A stretch of DNA of 19,148 nt from JANMEX01 sp043776635 (GTDB lineage Bacteria > Pseudomonadota > Alphaproteobacteria > Rhizobiales > Rhizobiaceae): positions 1-19,148 of the forward strand of contig JAYVRA010000083.1 of the NCBI GenBank assembly GCA_043776635.1. Direction: 5' to 3'. Both the position numbers and the translations under genes were made by a program. The notes beneath the pieces are model-generated. The model made no database searches. It saw only the letters and a list, made by a program, of their open reading frames with translations, and was not told where the DNA came from. Shown one piece after another: positions 14,865-19,148 of the stretch. The number at the start of each line of letters is the position of its first letter. Positions within the stretch are counted from its first letter, which is position 1.

Positions 14865-16469
14865 TCAGGCAGCAATAGCTACCCTGCCGTTAGCCGTGCC
14901 TTTGTTGTTCGCCAATGTACCCACCAGCGTCTTCATCAAAAATGCTGAGATGTCCTCCTGCTTCAACGGCTTTGCAAAGAAATATCCTTGCAATTGATCG
15001 CAGGCTATTGCCCGCAGGAAATCTACCTGCTCTTCCGTTTCCACACCCTCAGCAGTAATCCGGATATTCAATGTCTTGCCAAGTGAGCCTATTGTCCGCA
15101 GAACATCGCAAGCTGCTTTATCTGTATCAATTGCCGAGATGAACGACTTATCGATCTTAATTTTGTCGAAGGGGAACTTCAACAAATAGGCCAGGCTCGA
15201 GTAACCGGTGCCAAAATCATCCATAGCAATAGAAACGCCTAAATCCTTCAAGCGCATTAATGTGGAGAGCACTTCATCGGGTCGATCAATAAGAAGGCTT
15301 TCGGTAATTTCCAACTCAAGGCGATTAGGGGCGAGACCGCTTTCCGAAAGGGCGGAAACGACGACATCGACAATACGGTCCCTATCAAATTGCTGGGCCG
15401 ACAAATTAACGGCAACGGTCAAATTATCCGGCCAAGTTGCAGCTTCACGACATGCTTGGCGCAGAACCCAATCACCAATCTCCTTGATGAGGCCGTTACC
15501 TTCCGCAATTGGAATGAATTCCACCGGCGCGATTTGCCCGCGAATAGGATGGTTCCAGCGTATAAGAGCTTCAAAGCCAACAGGCTTATTGCTTTCAGCG
15601 CCCATCAGCGGCTGATAGAATAATTCCATCTCGTTATTTTGTACCGCACTGCGCAGATCAAACTCCAGCGCTCTGCGCTCGCGTGCCTGGCTATCCATGC
15701 CAGACTCAAATATCTTGTATCCTGAACGCCCGTTTTCCTTTGCGCGGTAGAGTGCCAAATCGACATTTCTCAATATCTGATCAGGACGTGTGCCGTGGCG
15801 CGGGGCCAAAGCCAGACCAATACTGATACCAATTGTAATTTGTTCACCGTCGATTTCAAATGTTCCAGATACCGCCCGCAAAATATTTTTGGCCAGTGCA
15901 TCCATGTCTTCGACGGATACTGACTTTGGTATCAACATTGCAAATTCATCACCGCCGAGACGCGCAAGAAAAGCTCCTACCGGCGTTACACCTTTCAAAC
16001 GGCTGGACACTTGCGCTAGCATCTGGTCACCCATGGGATGACCAAATGTGTCATTTACCGCTTTGAAATGATCGAGATCCATAAATAATAGAGCAAAGGG
16101 CGCACCATAGCGTTCTAACCGGCTGACGTTTTGATTCAAAACCTCACTGAAATGGGCGCGGTTAAAAAGGCCTGTGAGAGCATCATTATGAGCCAAAAAA
16201 CTGATGCGTTCATCAGTTTTTTTCTGCAACGTCACGTCTGAGCCAACGCCGTGGTAACCAAGAAAACCACCTTTTTCGTCCAATTCCGGCGTGCCAGTCA
16301 TAGACCACCATCGCAACTCACTACCAATCATAACGGGCACTTGGAAATCATTGAAGCTAATTCGCCGGCAAAGAGAACCCAAAAAAACACCGGTTGCCGG
16401 ATGCTGTTCACCATTTGATGATGTGAATAGACTTGTTACTGTTTGTCCGCTTATTGATGCTGCGGTCAT
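14865..16469 (-). CDS. PAS/PAC-GGDEF-EAL cyclic-di-GMP protein, C-terminal piece of a frameshifted gene
   Basis: This 534-residue frame starts at an internal ATG (MTAASISG) just after the apparent frameshift at 16497-16500; in the restored frame the preceding residues read NRFCDVSG, a PAS-domain segment. It holds the rest of the PAS/PAC (to about 82, ending GVGSDVTLQKK), a diguanylate cyclase domain with ARLGGDEFAML (169-179), and a phosphodiesterase domain with GFEALIRWNHP (298-308), DDFGTGYSS, AEGVETEEQ and QGYFFAKPL. Both catalytic signatures are intact. The RxxD product-inhibition site before GGDEF is absent (the aligned residues are P and A). Whether this piece is made alone or only as part of the full sensor is not known. 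In the restored frame it would be part of an 802-residue protein from 17274. Confidence 0.85.
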   Translation of the reverse strand: MTAASISGQTVTSLFTSSNGEQHPATGVFLGSLCRRISFNDFQVPVMIGSELRWWSMTGTPELDEKGGFLGYHGVGSDVTLQKKTDERISFLAHNDALTGLFNRAHFSEVLNQNVSRLERYGAPFALLFMDLDHFKAVNDTFGHPMGDQMLAQVSSRLKGVTPVGAFLARLGGDEFAMLIPKSVSVEDMDALAKNILRAVSGTFEIDGEQITIGISIGLALAPRHGTRPDQILRNVDLALYRAKENGRSGYKIFESGMDSQARERRALEFDLRSAVQNNEMELFYQPLMGAESNKPVGFEALIRWNHPIRGQIAPVEFIPIAEGNGLIKEIGDWVLRQACREAATWPDNLTVAVNLSAQQFDRDRIVDVVVSALSESGLAPNRLELEITESLLIDRPDEVLSTLMRLKDLGVSIAMDDFGTGYSSLAYLLKFPFDKIKIDKSFISAIDTDKAACDVLRTIGSLGKTLNIRITAEGVETEEQVDFLRAIACDQLQGYFFAKPLKQEDISAFLMKTLVGTLANNKGTANGRVAIAA

Positions 16470-16479
16470 GCCGGATACG

Positions 16480-17274
16480 TCACAAAAGCGATTTGAGGGG
16501 CGAACAAAATTTCATATTTTCGTCCGTTTCCCATAACCAATCGCTAGAATGCTGTTCAAAATCTTTGAGCAGCAATGAAATTGTCTTCTGCTGTTTGGCC
16601 ACTTCCTGACTGGAGACGATGAGTTTTACAATTGATCTGGTTTGACTGAGCGCAGACATTTGAATGAAACCAATGTAGATGATCAACGTCATTGCATTGA
16701 GGACCACATGATCGGTTCCAAAGAAAAATAGCACGGAAAATGTCGAGATGATGAGCGGCGTCAGAAAGCTGAATGCCATCACCGGCATTGATGCTAAAAC
16801 GAAACCGGAAATACACAGGAGTGCTGCCAATATGGCTATTACAATGATTTGTTCTTCACTATTGGCAAGGTAAGGCAACAATGGCGGTAGTGTCGCCCAC
16901 AAACAGCCTAATATGATTGCAACAAATACGAACGGTCGCTCGTGCTTTTTCAAGCTTTTGGTATTTTCTGCAATCAGCTTGTTAAATTTATTTTTTTTCG
17001 TGTGCCAAACTTTAACGCCACCAATACAGACGGCGCAAGAAATCCAGAAAAGTGAATATTTTAGAAAAGTGTTGGGGAAGCTTTTGATTGTAAAAAAAGC
17101 AAAGCATACTAAAAAAATATTTCCAAAGAGCAACGATGGTACTAATTTTGATGTCGCCTTCAACCGCTCGATTTTGAGCTGCAACTGAATTTCTGGCGTA
17201 AGCTGCGCGGAAAGAGCGCCTCCAGTAAACAATGAGCTGGTCGCTTCTCTCAATAATTCAGTTATCTTGCGCAT
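16480..17274 (-). pseudogene. Membrane sensor plus PAS start, N-terminal piece of the frameshifted GGDEF-EAL gene
   Basis: This 264-residue piece has about six membrane segments (near 44-63, 71-90, 114-135, 142-162, 165-186 and 190-208). A short linker helix follows, then the start of a PAS domain, DFEQHSSDWLWETDEN (238-253). It ends prematurely (SPLKSLL) because of an extra base in a four-G run (minus strand CCCC). Removing one base gives CSPSNRFCDVSG and joins it in frame to the downstream piece, 803 codons including the stop. The start at 17274 (MRKITELL) was chosen for its AAGGGG ribosome site about 9 bases upstream; ATG 17325 and TTG 17361 have none. The family of the membrane part was not recognised beyond a six-helix sensor. 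The change could be a real mutation or a sequence error. Confidence 0.75.
16497..16500 (-). other. Frameshift point in a GGGG/CCCC run
   Basis: Deleting one base of this run makes the two neighbouring frames a single reading frame, with the PAS sequence CSPSNRFCDVSGM across the join. Homopolymer runs are frequent sites of both real slippage mutations and sequencing errors. Confidence 0.75.
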
Positions 17275-17523
17275 TAGTTTGCCCCTTAATGAACAAATAA
17301 TAGAGTAGGCAAGTTTACGATTCATTGTAATTTCTAAATTTGTGCCGCTTATGGTTTGCAAAATGTAAATTTAATATTTGTATTTTTTTATATTAACCCG
17401 GCGTTACTCATCATTCAAAAAATGCAATGTCAACGAGTGTTCTGTCAATAATTCTGAAACCCTATGATGTGACTGTATCTCTCGGAAGTACACGTATTAG
17501 ATGTGTAAATCAGGGAATCGAAC
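17275..17523. other. 249-bp divergent region between the GGDEF-EAL gene and the oxoamine synthase
   Basis: It is AT-rich near 17355-17400 and contains no convincing gene. A possible -10 box TATGAT (17463-17468) faces the oxoamine synthase but lacks a good -35. On the minus strand two TTGACA boxes (17428-17433 and 17443-17448) face the GGDEF-EAL gene, 15 bp apart, without clear -10 partners. AGGGA at 17513-17517 is the ribosome site of the synthase. Confidence 0.35.
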
Positions 17524-18894
17524 ATGGCCAACTTTAACGACAAAAATAATGATTTTTTGAATCACATGCCCGAAGGTGTACTAACAGGAAGCCTTCGCGA
17601 CTATCGGGAACCAGGCGGACGCGACCTTTTAGGCCGCGCAGATGAGTTCTTTAAGTGGCAAGATCTGCGTCGTAATTTCAATATGTGGCCTTATTCCAAA
17701 TCAACTGACACAGCACCGAAGACCACCTGCATTGCCCGCGATAATTTAGGTGTGACTGTTGAAGGGGTTAATTTTGCCTCGCAGGATTACCTGAGCCTTT
17801 CCTCGCATCCCAAAGTTAAGAATGCGGCAATCGAAGCCATCAAAGAGTATGGCGTACATAGCGCCGGATCGGCAGCGTTGCTGGGTAACACTAAAAATTC
17901 GTTGATTTTGGAAAATACCATTTCAGAATTTGTCGGCAAGCGCGAAGTTGTGTTGTATCCCACCGGCTGGTCGGCTGGATTTGCATCAGTTCAAGGCTTT
18001 GTTCGCCCATCAGATCATGTTGTTTTGGATGTTCTGGCTCACTCATGCCTTCAAGAGGGTGCGAGATCAGCAACGTCCAACATTCATTACCACGGCCATC
18101 TCAATGTGAAGGGTCTGGAACGTCGTTTGCAAAAAATCCGGCAAAACGATGCTACTAATGCTATTTTGGTTGTGACAGAAAGCCTGTTTTCGATGCATTC
18201 GGACACGCCGGATATTCACGCGTTGAAAGCTGCATGCAACGAATATGGTGCAACGCTTCTTGTGGATTGTGCCCATGATTTCGGTGCTATTGGCGAGGAT
18301 GGCCTCGGCCATATCGGCCTGCAAAACGCGCTTGATTGCGCAGACATTGTGATCGGCAGCTTCTCAAAAACATTTGCGTCCAATGGTGGCTTTATAGCTG
18401 TGCGCAATCGCGCGCAAAAAGAATATCTGAAATATTATTCCGCAACACAGACTTTTTCGAACGCACTCTCGCCTGTGCAAGCGGCATCAGTTCAGGCGGC
18501 TTTTGAGATTGTTGCCTCTCAAGAAGGGCGTGACCGCCGCCGCTCACTTATGGATAATATCCTTTACATGCGTGAAGAGATGAAAAAGGCCGGTCTTGAA
18601 ACTTTGGGCGACCCATCCCCTATTGTGCCCGTGCGCGTGGGAACGGAAGGACAGGCCCGTATCGCCTCGTATCGTTTGAACCAATTTGGCGCTATTGCCA
18701 ATTTGGTGGAGTATCCTGCGGTACCGCAGGGCGGAGCAAGGTTCCGTGTTCAAGTTATGGCAAACCACCGGAAAGAAGAAATTGACCTCCTGATCAAAGC
18801 TATGGTAAAAGCAATGCAACTTGCCGAAGCGGATTTCCGCCCCTACCGCTCGGTGGCTACAATTAATCAGCGGCAAACTTCGATTGCCGCATGA
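17524..18894 (+). CDS. Alpha-oxoamine synthase-family PLP enzyme (fold type I)
   Basis: This 456-residue protein belongs to the family of AONS/BioF, KBL, ALAS, serine palmitoyltransferase and CqsA/LqsA, which condense an amino acid with an acyl-CoA. Visible landmarks are FASQDYLSLSSHPKV (84-98), YGVHSAGSAALLGNT (109-123), AHSCLQEGA with His173 that would stack on PLP, VDCAHDFGAIGEDGLGH with Asp248 and His251, the Schiff-base lysine in SFSKTFASNGGF (Lys282), and RFRVQVMANH (406-415) near the C-terminus. The SFSK-FAS-GGF block looks closer to serine palmitoyltransferases than to BioF or ALAS, and an extra N-terminal segment of about 45 residues is present. The true product is unresolved: sphingoid base, alpha-hydroxyketone signal and other aminoketones are possible. 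ATG at 17524 has AGGGA 6-10 bases upstream. A receiver gene follows 21 bp downstream, suggesting an operon. Confidence 0.85.
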   Translation: MANFNDKNNDFLNHMPEGVLTGSLRDYREPGGRDLLGRADEFFKWQDLRRNFNMWPYSKSTDTAPKTTCIARDNLGVTVEGVNFASQDYLSLSSHPKVKNAAIEAIKEYGVHSAGSAALLGNTKNSLILENTISEFVGKREVVLYPTGWSAGFASVQGFVRPSDHVVLDVLAHSCLQEGARSATSNIHYHGHLNVKGLERRLQKIRQNDATNAILVVTESLFSMHSDTPDIHALKAACNEYGATLLVDCAHDFGAIGEDGLGHIGLQNALDCADIVIGSFSKTFASNGGFIAVRNRAQKEYLKYYSATQTFSNALSPVQAASVQAAFEIVASQEGRDRRRSLMDNILYMREEMKKAGLETLGDPSPIVPVRVGTEGQARIASYRLNQFGAIANLVEYPAVPQGGARFRVQVMANHRKEEIDLLIKAMVKAMQLAEADFRPYRSVATINQRQTSIAA

Positions 18895-18915
18895 TGAGTA
18901 AGACGAGGGCTATTT

Positions 18916-19148
18916 ATGTCACTAACTTTGCTTGCAGTAGATGATGACGCTGCGTCTGCTGAACTAATCGTAAGAATTGCCGAACGCTGTGGATTTGAAG
19001 CCTTTGCGACTTCAGATCCACGCGGTGTTTTGGAATTGGTGTGCCAGCTAAACCCTAGTGGATTGATCGCAACGAAGGAGTCCAGATTTGGATTCCCTTG
19101 TTTTGCTGGATGTGCGATTCAGGGTTATGCGCACAGGAATTGAGTTCA
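18916..19148 (+). pseudogene. Response-regulator receiver, start only, apparently frameshifted; runs off the window
   Basis: The first about 45 residues, MSLTLLAVDDDAASAELIVR and onward to LELVCQLNP, match a CheY-like receiver, with the acidic pocket D9-D10-D11 after the first beta strand. The expected phospho-aspartate strand is absent in this frame, which runs to a TGA at 19141-19143. It appears one base over: from 19083 the second frame reads SPDLDSLVLLDVRF and then GIEF, where the Asp of LLDV (19109-19111) would be the phosphorylation site. The spacing is about 8 residues longer than usual, so a small insertion between about 19055 and 19085 is likely. The end of the gene is outside the window. 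It begins 21 bp after the oxoamine synthase with a GAGGG site upstream, so the two are probably co-transcribed. Confidence 0.55.

Noticed and set aside
17428..17448. Two TTGACA boxes as tandem promoters of the GGDEF-EAL gene
   Set aside because: Neither has a fitting -10 at 16-18 bp, so only mentioned within the intergenic entry.
1..19148. CRISPR arrays, tRNA or rRNA genes
   Set aside because: No regularly spaced repeats and no stretch folding or reading like a tRNA or rRNA was recognised by eye.

Overview
The window looks like chromosomal DNA of an alphaproteobacterium of the Hyphomicrobiales (Rhizobiales) type with moderate GC content. The support is a rhizobial-type GlpVSTPQU glycerol ABC importer with GlpR and GlpD, a complete urtABCDE urea importer behind a sigma-54-type promoter, and tight ATGA-type gene overlaps. 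The assignment rests on gene content and family resemblance read by eye; no database was searched.

Layout. Positions 1-404 hold the right end of an IS1595-family insertion sequence, with a frameshifted transposase and a candidate terminal inverted repeat. From 439 to 6378, on the minus strand, lies the glycerol importer operon, transcribed glpV-glpS-glpT-glpP-glpQ-glpU. A 231-bp divergent region (6379-6609) separates it from glpR and glpD on the plus strand. glpD ends 4 bp from the stop of urtE, the last gene of the minus-strand operon urtA-urtB-urtC-urtD-urtE (14475 down to 8901). A 389-bp region (14476-14864) holds the urtA promoter and a cluster of nested palindromes. Next, on the minus strand, is a membrane PAS-GGDEF-EAL cyclic-di-GMP gene split by an apparent one-base insertion (14865-17274). 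Divergent from it is an alpha-oxoamine synthase-like PLP enzyme (17524-18894), followed by a response-regulator receiver gene that also seems to change frame and runs off the window.

How the genes work together. GlpV binds glycerol in the periplasm, GlpP/GlpQ form the channel and GlpS/GlpT power it. GlpD oxidises glycerol-3-phosphate to DHAP, and GlpR presumably controls both directions from the shared intergenic region. Glycerol kinase (GlpK), needed between import and GlpD, is not in the window; the IS remnant lies where one might look for it. The Urt system brings in urea as a nitrogen source and is probably switched on under nitrogen limitation through sigma-54. The right-hand end looks like a signalling neighbourhood: c-di-GMP enzyme, alpha-oxoamine synthase and receiver protein.

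Main points for a second look: (1) the paired loss of key residues in GlpS (H-loop) and GlpT (signature), which puts both defects in the same ATP site of the heterodimer; (2) the oxoamine synthase/receiver pair, which recalls the CqsA/LqsA type of signal synthase locus; (3) three frame-disrupted genes in one window; (4) hairpins after glpV and after urtA; (5) the nested palindromes at 14773-14836.
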